This document shows, one piece after another, positions 1 to 7,295 of a stretch of DNA of 64,000 nt. How positions within the stretch are numbered: position 1 is the first letter of the stretch; each line of letters opens with the position of its first letter. The notes beneath the pieces are model-generated. The model was not told the origin of the DNA. It saw only the letters and a program-made list of their open reading frames with translations, and made no database searches. Location of the stretch: the NCBI GenBank assembly GCA_023424995.1, contig JAFADH010000183.1, positions 1 through 64,000 of the forward strand, read 5' to 3'. The DNA is from Bacillota bacterium. Lineage in GTDB: Bacteria; Bacillota; Clostridia; Lachnospirales; Lachnospiraceae. The translations under genes and the position numbers were made by a program.

Positions 1-575
1 TTGCAATAGATGCTCCACTTGGTTGGCCCGAGGACTTAGGAACCTCTCTTTATCACCACTCAGCGGGACAAGCATTATCGGTAGAAGCAAACTTATTATT
101 TCGACGTGCGACGGATAGATTTATTAAAAAAACATTAGGAAAACAGCCACTTGATGTTGGAGCAGACCGTATTGCAAGGACTGCTTATGCTGCAGTAAAA
201 ATTATTGATGAATTACGTAAGTTCCTAAAATGTAACATCGAGATGGCATGGAATCCGAATAATATAAATGGAGTTTCTGTAATCGAAGTATATCCGGCAG
301 CAACCCTTCAATGTTATGGAATTCGAAACGGTAGCTATAAAGATAAAGCACAGAGATCTGAGAGAAAAGAGATTCTTAATGGGCTTTTACAGGTTATGAA
401 TATTCGGTGTGACTCGAAAGCTATGATACAAAGTGCAGATGTTTTAGATGGTGCAGTATGTCTACTAGCTGCTAAGGATTTTTTGGATGGCAAGGTCTAC
501 TTCCCAGATGATATTGAAAAAGCAAAAAAAGAGGGATGGATTTGGATTAAAAATAATTCTTATATTAATGCATAG
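1..575 (+). CDS. DUF429 family protein, 5' end missing
   Basis: The frame is open from base 3, so the gene begins before the window; about 190 residues are visible. The visible part starts with an IDAPLGWP-type motif and continues with RTAYAAVKIID, IEVYPAATL and a C-terminal LDGAVCLLAAKDF stretch ending in EGWIW. These are the conserved blocks of the DUF429 family, predicted to have an RNase H-like fold; no biochemical role is established. An internal ATG at 243 would remove the conserved N-terminal half and is not the real start. The gene is AT-rich compared with genes after base 1900, and it lies 128-148 bp before a TIR-domain gene on the same strand. That pairing hints at a defence context, which is inference only. 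Confidence 0.8.
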   Translation, partial: AIDAPLGWPEDLGTSLYHHSAGQALSVEANLLFRRATDRFIKKTLGKQPLDVGADRIARTAYAAVKIIDELRKFLKCNIEMAWNPNNINGVSVIEVYPAATLQCYGIRNGSYKDKAQRSERKEILNGLLQVMNIRCDSKAMIQSADVLDGAVCLLAAKDFLDGKVYFPDDIEKAKKEGWIWIKNNSYINA

Positions 576-723
576 ACTATTACTGTATAGATTTTAAAAT
601 TCGATGCGAGTTTATACTAAACTATTTTGGGATTGCTTGTAATGATATAGGTTATTTTTGCATTGTGGTTATAGGCAGAGTACTTAAGAAAAGGTCATTA
701 ACTTGAAAAGGGGATGTTTGAGG

Positions 724-1569
724 TTGATTAATTTATTAGTAAGTAGTAACAAAGATGAGTGGGAATCAAATACTTCCTTTATGGAACGCAGTCGTTGCCT
801 AACTGAATACATAATGCCTAACTTCAAGGAAAGATTTGGTGGCTTTGGTGATCAGGAAATAGAAGAATTGAAGCGATTGCCATGTATATTTGCTTATGAA
901 CAATTTTGCCATAAAGATGCCCATATTGGAACAATAATTGATATTTCTGTGAGGCAAAATAATGTATATATTGAATATCAATTATCAGGAGAAATTATTC
1001 GTTATGAGAATTTAATTGATATAGCAAAATTACTCGATTTAGGAACGTGGGAACTTAATCGAACCCATTGGACTATAAAAAATATTAATATGGAGAAGTT
1101 AAAGCCTTATTTTAGTGATATAAAGGACCATAAACCATGTGTCTTCATTTCATATAGTTGGACTCCTATTGAAAATCAACGATTTGTATTTGAATTAGTG
1201 GATAAGCTAGTTAAAGATGGCATTAATGTAATCTACGATAAAAATAATTTACGACCAGGTCAGAATAAAGATTATTTTATGGAAACTGCTCTATCGGATA
1301 ACGAAATAGACTACGTTCTTGTTATGTGTAATAAAGAGTATGCTGATAAAGCAGATGAGAGGCGTGGAGGGGTAGGTTATGAATCTGAAATAATTCTGTC
1401 TCAAATCATGTCTAAACCTTTACAAACAAGAATAATTCCAGTTGCTGTTGAGACTGACGAAAATGGTTATGCATACTTACCAAAGTTCTTAAAATCAAGA
1501 TATTATATTGATTTAACGAGGGAAACCGGATATGAGGAATTAATATCATTTATAAAGTCTACTAAATAA
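724..1569 (+). CDS. TIR/SEFIR-domain protein, possible defence effector
   Basis: About 281 residues. The last 140 residues form a TIR/SEFIR domain: it opens with CVFISYSW, has a central YVLVMCNKEYADKAD stretch, and carries GGVGYESEII, whose Glu is a candidate for the TIR catalytic acid. The first 130 residues are an uncharacterised domain often expected to sense or bind a partner. No membrane segment or signal peptide is visible. TIR domains of bacterial defence systems often cleave NAD or make cyclic ADP-ribose isomers; activity here is inference. No ATG fits. TTG codons occur at 703, 718 and 724; the AAAAGGGGA ribosome site at 706-714 favours 724. The gene is AT-rich, like its upstream neighbour, and followed by a terminator. 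Confidence 0.75.
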   Translation: MINLLVSSNKDEWESNTSFMERSRCLTEYIMPNFKERFGGFGDQEIEELKRLPCIFAYEQFCHKDAHIGTIIDISVRQNNVYIEYQLSGEIIRYENLIDIAKLLDLGTWELNRTHWTIKNINMEKLKPYFSDIKDHKPCVFISYSWTPIENQRFVFELVDKLVKDGINVIYDKNNLRPGQNKDYFMETALSDNEIDYVLVMCNKEYADKADERRGGVGYESEIILSQIMSKPLQTRIIPVAVETDENGYAYLPKFLKSRYYIDLTRETGYEELISFIKSTK

Positions 1570-1923
1570 TATTAGTTGACAATTTAGATGAAAGTAAAAT
1601 ATCAATGGTAACCGTCTAATAAGATAGTGGATTGCCACTGCATTATGCATTTAGGATAATTACTCAAAATACTTGTAATAGTTATTTAAGTGACAACCCA
1701 AGAGGTAAAAAGTCAATACAGCTTGCAGCAGTGGTTTCTCTCATTAAGAATCAAACCTTCAAGTTTGGTTCTTTTTTATTCTAATCCTCCGGCCATGCTT
1801 AAAATTAATAACAAAACCGCCACACCTGCGTATTTATATAAAGTATAAGGATATTACCGGATTTACTAGAGTACAGGATCCGATCCGGCACATATGCGGT
1901 GAATTCCGCAGGAACGGAGGTAT
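1570..1923. other. Gene-free interval and composition boundary
   Basis: No supported gene on either strand. It holds the terminator at 1746-1778. Composition changes from AT-rich upstream to mid-GC downstream of about 1780, with GC-richer text starting at CCTCCGGCC. A 15-codon ORF at 1795 has no ribosome site. A TATAAA/TATAAG-rich stretch near 1833-1850 may hold the lasso promoter, but no -35 box is convincing. Confidence 0.5.
1746..1778 (+). terminator. Rho-independent terminator after the TIR gene
   Basis: GAATCAAAC (1748-1756) pairs with GTTTGGTTC (1763-1771), nine pairs with one G-T, loop CTTCAA, followed by TTTTTTATT. Confidence 0.8.
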
Positions 1924-2205
1924 ATGGGAAATTATAGCCTACAAAGCATAATTGCCAGAAATGAAGAAATCACTGCTGCCAATATGGACGGTGAGGTAGT
2001 GATGATGAACATAGATACGGGCAATTATTATAGCCTGGGCAGGACGGGAAGTGTCATCTGGAACCTGTTGGAGGAGCCTGTCAGCGTTGAGTCGCTGATT
2101 GATAAGCTGACGGATATATATCAGGTGGGCAGGACCCAGTGCGAAGAGGAGCTGCAGGCCTTTCTGACGGAATTAAGCAGGGAAGGGCTGGTCATAATCC
2201 GATGA
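1924..2205 (+). CDS. Lasso peptide B1 protein (PqqD-like RRE, leader binding)
   Basis: 93 residues, the usual size of a stand-alone PqqD-like RiPP recognition element. The VVMMNIDTGNYYSLGRTGSVIW segment region followed by a helical VESLIDKLTDIYQV and a terminal GLVII are typical of this winged-helix fold. In lasso systems B1 binds the precursor leader and delivers it to the B2 peptidase. The start ATG has an ACGGAGG site just upstream. The stop overlaps the next start (ATGA at 2202), so B1 and the cyclase are translationally coupled. The presumed target is the W-x-x-P-x-L motif of the precursor at 4253-4384 on the opposite strand. The family call is firm; the exact pairing is inferred from context. 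Confidence 0.88.
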   Translation: MGNYSLQSIIARNEEITAANMDGEVVMMNIDTGNYYSLGRTGSVIWNLLEEPVSVESLIDKLTDIYQVGRTQCEEELQAFLTELSREGLVIIR

Positions 2206-4109
2206 GTGCGATCTTTGGACTGATACATCTGGATGAAACATCTGTAAGCGAGGAGCAGCTTTTAACAATGCAGGAGGTAATTGCCCACTATGGCAGGGAC
2301 GGCCAGGAGATATATACCGACAGGAATGCAGGACTGGGCTGCTGCCTGCATAAGCTTGGCAGATACTCGGAGAATGATTCTCCGGTTTATAAAGAGCCTT
2401 CCGGGGATGCGGTGCTTGTAGGCGATGCGCTTATCTATAACAGAGATGAAGTGCTCAGAGCCTGCGGGCTGAAGGATGAGAACCCAACCACCCAGGAGCT
2501 TTTGATGGCGGCATGCCGGAGATGGGGTGCAGCCTGTCCCAGGCACCTCAACGGAGATTTTACCTTTGCCGTATGGGAAAAGGAGCAAAAGCGTCTTCTT
2601 CTTTTCCGGGATCACCTGGGAGTAAGGCCGCTTTATTACAGCCAAAACCGGTCGAGCTTTGCCTTTGCCACTGATTACAGAGCCCTGCTGGTGCTTCCCT
2701 TTGTGGGAAAGCAGCTGGATGATATCATGTTATATGCTGCCTTGAGCGATACCTACCATATGGATACGCACAGTACCTTCTTCTCCCGGGTGAAGCGCCT
2801 GCCCCAGGCTCATGTAATGCAGGTCAGGGGAAGGGAGGTAACAAGTAAGAAATACTGGGCACCGGGAGAAGTATGCAGAGCCGAGTATCAAAACGAAGAG
2901 CAATGTGCGAGGGAAATGTATCATCTGGTCAAGGATGCCATTAGTCTGCGCCTGCAGCAGGTAAGGGCGGAGATAGCCTCAGAATTCAGCGGAGGGCTTG
3001 ACTCTTCCGTGGTAACGGTAATGGCGCAGCAGGAGCTGAAGAAGGAAAACAGAAGCTTGACCGCATATTCCTGGTCCCCTTCCTTTAAGCTGCAGGAAAA
3101 GCTTGAAAAAGATGAGAGAGATTTAATCAATGCCATAGGTGCCGGTGAGGGCTTCCCATGTAATTTTAAAAACCGTATTCTGACTGCGGAGGAAGAGATT
3201 GAAAGCCGGCCGGCCTTAACTAACGGACAAAGAAGTGAGGAGCTCCGGCCGGTGCTGCAGGAGATAGCTTCCCAGGGGAGCGGAGCCGTATTGAGCGGAT
3301 GGGGAGGAGACGAGGGGATCAGTCATAGGGCGGATCTTGCGGAGCTGCTTGTTGGCGGCTGCATCAGGCAATTCCTGCAGGAGATCCGTTATCTGGCCGG
3401 GGGTTCCGTCCTGCGATTTATAAAATTACTGATTGCGGTCCCGCTTCAGCTTCTCCTTCGTCCCTACAGTCTGCTCGGCAGGCAGAATAAGAGTATCCCA
3501 TGTATCCTGGACAGGAGATTTAAGCGCAGGACCAAAAAGCGCTGTAAAAGAGATATTCTCTACCTGAAGGTTAATCCGGCAAAGCATATGGAGTCAGGGG
3601 CAAGTGTCAGCCGGACCGAGATCGCGGCATGGCTGGGCGCCGATTATCAGCTCCAGTATCTTTTCCCTTTCCTGGATTACAGGGTGGTAGATTATGCCTT
3701 ATCGATCCCCAGGCATTATTATTATAAAAAGGGCCTGAGCAGGTACATCTACCGCAAAGCCTTTGAACACATATTGCCCCGGGAGCTTTGCTATAATACC
3801 GGGAAGATAGATATTGCACGGGAAGCTTATTGGAAGAGAACGGAGGATTTTCATGAGAAAGCGGAAGCTGTAATGAAGCGGATCGATAAAGGGCAATTTT
3901 CGGATTATGTTGATTGGGCGAAGCTGGAGGAACTGGTGGCCCGGGGGTATTTTAAGGAGAATACAAGGGAGAGCTTATTTACGTTATTTAAGCTGCAGAC
4001 TTTATATGATATACAGAAGCTTTTAGAGGATATAGACCAAATTGACCGCAGCAGCCGAAAGTTATCCGAGACTTCCTATGAGCAGCCGGTAAAGGACACA
4101 ACTGCTTAA
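2202..4109 (+). CDS. Lasso peptide cyclase C (asparagine synthetase-like)
   Basis: 635 residues from the ATG at 2202, which overlaps the B1 stop; an upstream in-frame start at 2139 would lie inside B1 and is rejected. The N-terminal class II amidotransferase-like domain (about 1-170) starts MSAIFG: the Cys2 nucleophile of true asparagine synthetases is Ser, so glutaminase activity is unlikely. The C-terminal synthetase domain carries the ATP pyrophosphatase loop SGGLDSS at 263-269 and GWGGDEG near 367. In lasso pathways this enzyme adenylates the side-chain carboxyl of the ring Asp/Glu and closes the bond to the core N-terminus. It precedes a bidirectional terminator shared with the precursor gene. 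Confidence 0.9.
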   Translation: MSAIFGLIHLDETSVSEEQLLTMQEVIAHYGRDGQEIYTDRNAGLGCCLHKLGRYSENDSPVYKEPSGDAVLVGDALIYNRDEVLRACGLKDENPTTQELLMAACRRWGAACPRHLNGDFTFAVWEKEQKRLLLFRDHLGVRPLYYSQNRSSFAFATDYRALLVLPFVGKQLDDIMLYAALSDTYHMDTHSTFFSRVKRLPQAHVMQVRGREVTSKKYWAPGEVCRAEYQNEEQCAREMYHLVKDAISLRLQQVRAEIASEFSGGLDSSVVTVMAQQELKKENRSLTAYSWSPSFKLQEKLEKDERDLINAIGAGEGFPCNFKNRILTAEEEIESRPALTNGQRSEELRPVLQEIASQGSGAVLSGWGGDEGISHRADLAELLVGGCIRQFLQEIRYLAGGSVLRFIKLLIAVPLQLLLRPYSLLGRQNKSIPCILDRRFKRRTKKRCKRDILYLKVNPAKHMESGASVSRTEIAAWLGADYQLQYLFPFLDYRVVDYALSIPRHYYYKKGLSRYIYRKAFEHILPRELCYNTGKIDIAREAYWKRTEDFHEKAEAVMKRIDKGQFSDYVDWAKLEELVARGYFKENTRESLFTLFKLQTLYDIQKLLEDIDQIDRSSRKLSETSYEQPVKDTTA

Positions 4110-4146
4110 TATTAAACTGCTTATTATGATCATATGGAATCAAAAA

Positions 4147-4212
4147 GGCTGCTGCAGACGGATAGACGGGATATGTTTCCCGGAGTTCCATCTGCAGCAG
4201 CTCTTTTTGTTT
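4147..4212. terminator. Bidirectional terminator between cyclase and lasso precursor
   Basis: GCTGCTGCAGA (4148-4158) and TCTGCAGCAGC (4191-4201) are perfectly complementary, with an inner CGGGA/TCCCG stem. A TCTTTTTGTTT tail follows on + and a CCTTTTTG tail on -, so it can end both the C gene (+) and the convergent precursor gene (-). Confidence 0.85.
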
Positions 4213-4252
4213 CGTTCATTGGTAATTTTATTGTGTAAGGAGGTTATGCTTC

Positions 4253-4384
4253 CTATGACGGACCCTGGACTGTAAGGATCTCAATAGGTAAGATAACAAG
4301 ACCGCTCTCAGTGTACTTCTTTGTATCTAGGTATTGTAGCTTCGGGGATTCCCATTGTAGCTTATCCTCATTATTCTTTATCAT
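4253..4384 (-). CDS. Lasso peptide precursor A
   Basis: A 43-codon gene, too short for ordinary ORF lists. The minus-strand ATG at 4384-4382 has GGGAGG (bases 4391-4396) six bases upstream. An upstream in-frame ATG at 4402 precedes that site and is not preferred. The leader contains W11-x-x-P14-x-L16-x-x-L19-D20, the lasso form of the YxxPxL motif bound by B1. T25 sits at -2 if cleavage follows E26, giving the core SGLVILPIEILTVQGPS: a 9-residue ring S1-E9, an 8-residue tail, and a C-terminal Ser, the known target of HPr-kinase-like lasso kinases. An 8-residue ring from the next Gly (G1-E8) is the alternative. The gene converges on the cyclase and is divergent from the N-K-B2 operon. Expression and processing are inferred. 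Confidence 0.85.
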   Translation of the reverse strand: MIKNNEDKLQWESPKLQYLDTKKYTESGLVILPIEILTVQGPS

Positions 4385-4682
4385 ATTAAGCCTCCCTTTC
4401 ATTCAAGTAAAAAGTTATGAATTGTTCATTCTGACTGCAGCCATTATCAGAAAATGTGCTCCCGTCATATCACGTCTATACAAAACGCCACATAAACTAT
4501 ATGGAAGGAACAATCGAAAAATTGTAAGCAGCTGCTAATAAATCATATGCGGCATTCGTCAATAATGTGCATAAATCGACATGAATTTACATTCTGCTGC
4601 ACCCTACAAGAGCATACGGATATAGATATGGAATAAAGACCGCATAAGAGAATTAAAAAGACAGCAGCAAGGAGATTCCGTG
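4385..4682. other. Divergent leader region between precursor A and the N-K-B2 operon
   Basis: About 300 bp without a further gene. ORFs here are at most 28 codons and lack ribosome sites, except the AAGGAG at 4669-4674 that serves the downstream ATG at 4683. Promoters for both directions should lie here, but I cannot assign convincing -35/-10 pairs. Confidence 0.5.
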
Positions 4683-5888
4683 ATGAAGAAGCAATCCCAT
4701 AGTCCAAAAAGGAAGATATCCCAGGAGCTCCGGCTTTTAACCCTGTGTGCCGGGTATATTACCCCGGAGCAGAAGAAGCAAATTATAAAACTGATGCAAA
4801 GACAGATCTCCTGGGATATCTTCTATGAGATGGCTGTGAAAAACGGCCTGTATCCCATTGTTTATCGGAATCTTAAAAAGCTGTATCCCTGCGGCATGGA
4901 CGAACAGATATTGGCCAGGCTGGAGGAGAATTATAAAATCAATCAGCTTGGTTCCCTCCTGCTTACAAATGAACTGATCAGAGTGACGGAGCTGCTTCGT
5001 CAGCATGATATCAAAGCTATTAATATCAAGGGACCGGTTCTTGCAATGACTGTTTATCAGGATATATCCATGAGAGTCTCCAGAGATATTGACATTCTGG
5101 TCCATCCCGGGGATCTGGCCGGAGTGGAGCGGATACTAACGGAGGCCGGATATACAAAAGACGGCGCAGTCAAGCTTACGCCCAGGCAGGAGAAGCTTTA
5201 CCGGACAATGTACCATCATGATTCCTACCATCATAGGAACGGTATCCAACTGGAGGTCCATTGGCGACTGTCCGGCGATTACTATAACATTGCCTTTGAA
5301 GAGCTTTGGGAGAACCGCAGGGAGATTAAGCTGTTCGGAAAGCAGTTCCAGATATTGAGGGAAGAAGAGAACCTGATATACCTCGTATACCACGGCTCCA
5401 GGCATGCCTTTAAAAGGCTGAAGTGGCTGTGCGATCTTTATTATCTGATGAAAAATAATTCCCTGGATTGGGACTATATCATAAAAAAGGCAGATCAGCT
5501 GGGCATGATACATATGCTGCAGCAGGTGCTCCTTTTACTGGCGGTACTTTTCGGCTTCCGTCTTCAGAGGCAGATCCCTTTAACAAGGAAGGAAAGGCGG
5601 GCGGCAAAGCGGTTGGCATTGAGAGCCTTGCCTTTTATCAATAGCAGATATGATGGGGAAGAGGCCTTTGAGCCCGCCTTAAAAAGCTGTTATAAACGGT
5701 ATCTGCTGCTCTGGCATATAGGTCTGAAGGAAAAGGTCCATTACATCCGGAAGCATTTTATGCCTACCATTGAGGTGTTTCAGACAATTACCGTAAAGGA
5801 TAAATATTTTGTCCTTTATTACATTTATCGCTTTATAGGCATATTGAGAAGATGCAGGGATTTTTTCACTGCCGGTACCTTTCGATGA
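4683..5888 (+). CDS. Lasso-associated nucleotidyltransferase-family protein (N)
   Basis: 401 residues. It matches the uncharacterised nucleotidyltransferase family NTP_transf_5: NIKGPVLAM followed by SRDIDILVHP, whose D136 and D138 are the usual metal-binding pair, and a later HWRL motif. Such proteins recur beside lasso kinases in Firmicutes; from memory, the homologue in the pseudomycoidin cluster was reported to add hexose to the phosphorylated peptide. Here it is followed after 21 bp by the kinase gene, so acting on the phosphorylated C-terminal Ser is a reasonable guess. ATG 4683 (eight bases after AAGGAG) is preferred over GTG 4680. The C-terminal 100 residues are basic and may bind phosphate or membrane. 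Confidence 0.8.
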   Translation: MKKQSHSPKRKISQELRLLTLCAGYITPEQKKQIIKLMQRQISWDIFYEMAVKNGLYPIVYRNLKKLYPCGMDEQILARLEENYKINQLGSLLLTNELIRVTELLRQHDIKAINIKGPVLAMTVYQDISMRVSRDIDILVHPGDLAGVERILTEAGYTKDGAVKLTPRQEKLYRTMYHHDSYHHRNGIQLEVHWRLSGDYYNIAFEELWENRREIKLFGKQFQILREEENLIYLVYHGSRHAFKRLKWLCDLYYLMKNNSLDWDYIIKKADQLGMIHMLQQVLLLLAVLFGFRLQRQIPLTRKERRAAKRLALRALPFINSRYDGEEAFEPALKSCYKRYLLLWHIGLKEKVHYIRKHFMPTIEVFQTITVKDKYFVLYYIYRFIGILRRCRDFFTAGTFR

Positions 5889-5909
5889 TGCCCGGCGGGG
5901 GGAGAAACC

Positions 5910-6845
5910 ATGAATTTGTATAAAGCTTTCGGGTTGATTATCGAAACGGAGGAAGTTCTTCAGGAGCTTTTGCCCGTACCGGAATATGAAGGAAAGGCAG
6001 AGGCTTATAAAGGGAAAGCAGAGGTTTTTATAAGAAAGGGAAAGCTTCCGGAAAGGATGGAGGATCTTATCGTCGATACCCCCAATGTTAAAATCGGAAG
6101 AGCTTCCTACTACTCGGATATAAAAAACATTGCTGAATTTTACGTGGAGAAGGGGAGCGTTATCATATACGAGCCCCATGAGCGGGCATCCTTTGAGACG
6201 ATCAAGCTGTACCTGCTGGGATCCTGCATGGGTGCGGTACTGCTGCAGAGAAGGATTTTGCCCCTCCATGGGAGCTGCCTGAACATAAAGGGAGAAGGGG
6301 TTCTTATAACCGGGGACTCCGGTGCGGGGAAATCAACCATTGCGGCCGCTCTGTGCAAAAAGGGCTTCCGTATGCTTACGGATGATGTTGCGGCAATTGT
6401 GTATCAGGAGTCCCGCCGCCCGCTGGTATGTCCCGGTTACCCCAGTCAAAAGCTCTGGGAGGATGCGATTGACCGTATGGATATCCGAGGCGAGAAGCTA
6501 TGCCTGAATCGAAGCTCGAACGAGCTTAATAAATATTCGGTAGGAAGTCTCGCGTATTATGAGGATAATCCCTTACTCCTGACAAGGATCATAGAAATCA
6601 TACCCTCAGAAGAGGAAGCTCTTCGTATGGAGGAAGTAAAAGGTGCCCATAAGCTTGAGGTCATTTTACGGAATACTTACAGAAAACCCATAATCGATGC
6701 CATGGGACTGCGTGAGTGGTATTTCCGGCAATGCCTGCTGATCGCGGAGCAAGCCGGGGTATATCGGATATTAAGACCTCATAATAAGCATTTGGAACAA
6801 GATATTGCCGGGCTGATTACTGTAAAAATAGCGGGAGGAGATTAA
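5910..6845 (+). CDS. Lasso peptide kinase (HPr kinase/phosphorylase-like) K
   Basis: 311 residues. The P-loop GDSGAGKST (135-143) is followed by FRMLTDDVAAI, whose acidic pair matches the metal/catalytic region of HPr kinase C-domains. LHGSCL just before the P-loop is also typical of these lasso-associated kinases. Family members phosphorylate the side-chain hydroxyl of the C-terminal Ser of lasso precursors, and the precursor predicted here ends in Ser. It lacks the long N-terminal domain and the HPr-specific context of true HprK. It sits between N and B2, separated from B2 by a single base, so the three genes form one operon. Confidence 0.87.
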   Translation: MNLYKAFGLIIETEEVLQELLPVPEYEGKAEAYKGKAEVFIRKGKLPERMEDLIVDTPNVKIGRASYYSDIKNIAEFYVEKGSVIIYEPHERASFETIKLYLLGSCMGAVLLQRRILPLHGSCLNIKGEGVLITGDSGAGKSTIAAALCKKGFRMLTDDVAAIVYQESRRPLVCPGYPSQKLWEDAIDRMDIRGEKLCLNRSSNELNKYSVGSLAYYEDNPLLLTRIIEIIPSEEEALRMEEVKGAHKLEVILRNTYRKPIIDAMGLREWYFRQCLLIAEQAGVYRILRPHNKHLEQDIAGLITVKIAGGD

Positions 6846-6846
6846 T

Positions 6847-7281
6847 ATGAGCCGTGTGATTAAATTTATAAAGCTCCCCTTTAAAATCAAGCTGATTTTC
6901 ATTGAGGCATATATTATTCTGGGAATATCAAGAATGATACTGTGGCGGCTGAGATTCCCGAAGGTTGCTGTCATGCTGGGAAAAGCCAATTGTGAGACGG
7001 AATGTACAAATGAAGGAATTGATATCCTTCAAGTGAAACGGATCTCGGCGGCGGTCACAACCATGAGCAAATATACCTTCTGGGAAAGTAAATGCCTGGT
7101 GCAGGCGCTGGCGGCAAAGCTGATGCTCAGGCGCAGAAAATTAAAGGTTACGGTCTATCTCGGAGTAGCTAAAGATGATAAGGGCAGTATGAGCGCGCAT
7201 GCCTGGTCAAGATGCGGAACAATCTATGTAACCGGCGGAGATGGCAGCAGCCATTATACCATAACTAACAGATTCGCCTGA
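6847..7281 (+). CDS. Lasso leader peptidase B2 (transglutaminase-like)
   Basis: 144 residues, the usual size for B2. C83 in SKCLVQALAAKLMLRRR and H118 in SAHAWSRCG are the expected Cys and His of the transglutaminase-like protease; the third residue, normally Asp after the HAW motif, is not obvious, though GGDG lies nearby. The N-terminus has a hydrophobic helix typical of B2 proteins. It removes the leader with help from B1. A GGGAGGAG site precedes the ATG. It is the last gene of the N-K-B2 operon and converges on the LacI gene 14 bp away. No ABC exporter gene follows, unlike many lasso clusters. Confidence 0.87.
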   Translation: MSRVIKFIKLPFKIKLIFIEAYIILGISRMILWRLRFPKVAVMLGKANCETECTNEGIDILQVKRISAAVTTMSKYTFWESKCLVQALAAKLMLRRRKLKVTVYLGVAKDDKGSMSAHAWSRCGTIYVTGGDGSSHYTITNRFA

Positions 7282-7295
7282 TAACCGGAATATTC

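Noticed and set aside
1795..1842. 15-codon ORF before B1 as a possible precursor
   Set aside because: No ribosome site, no leader motif, no ring Asp or Glu.
4246..4275. AAGGAGG followed by a nine-codon ORF (MLPMTDPGL)
   Set aside because: Too short and without conserved features; it overlaps the 3' end of the minus-strand precursor gene.
4239..4300. In-frame text GGYASYDGPW that resembles a lasso core
   Set aside because: It follows a stop codon directly, has no leader and is created by a GGAGG-rich stretch antisense to the end of the real precursor.
4311..4538. 75-codon + strand ORF in the lasso gap
   Set aside because: No ribosome site or family motif; it lies antisense to the well-supported precursor gene at 4253-4384.
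5679..6269. 196-codon minus-strand ORF in the lasso operon
   Set aside because: Runs antisense across the N and K genes and has no recognisable domain.
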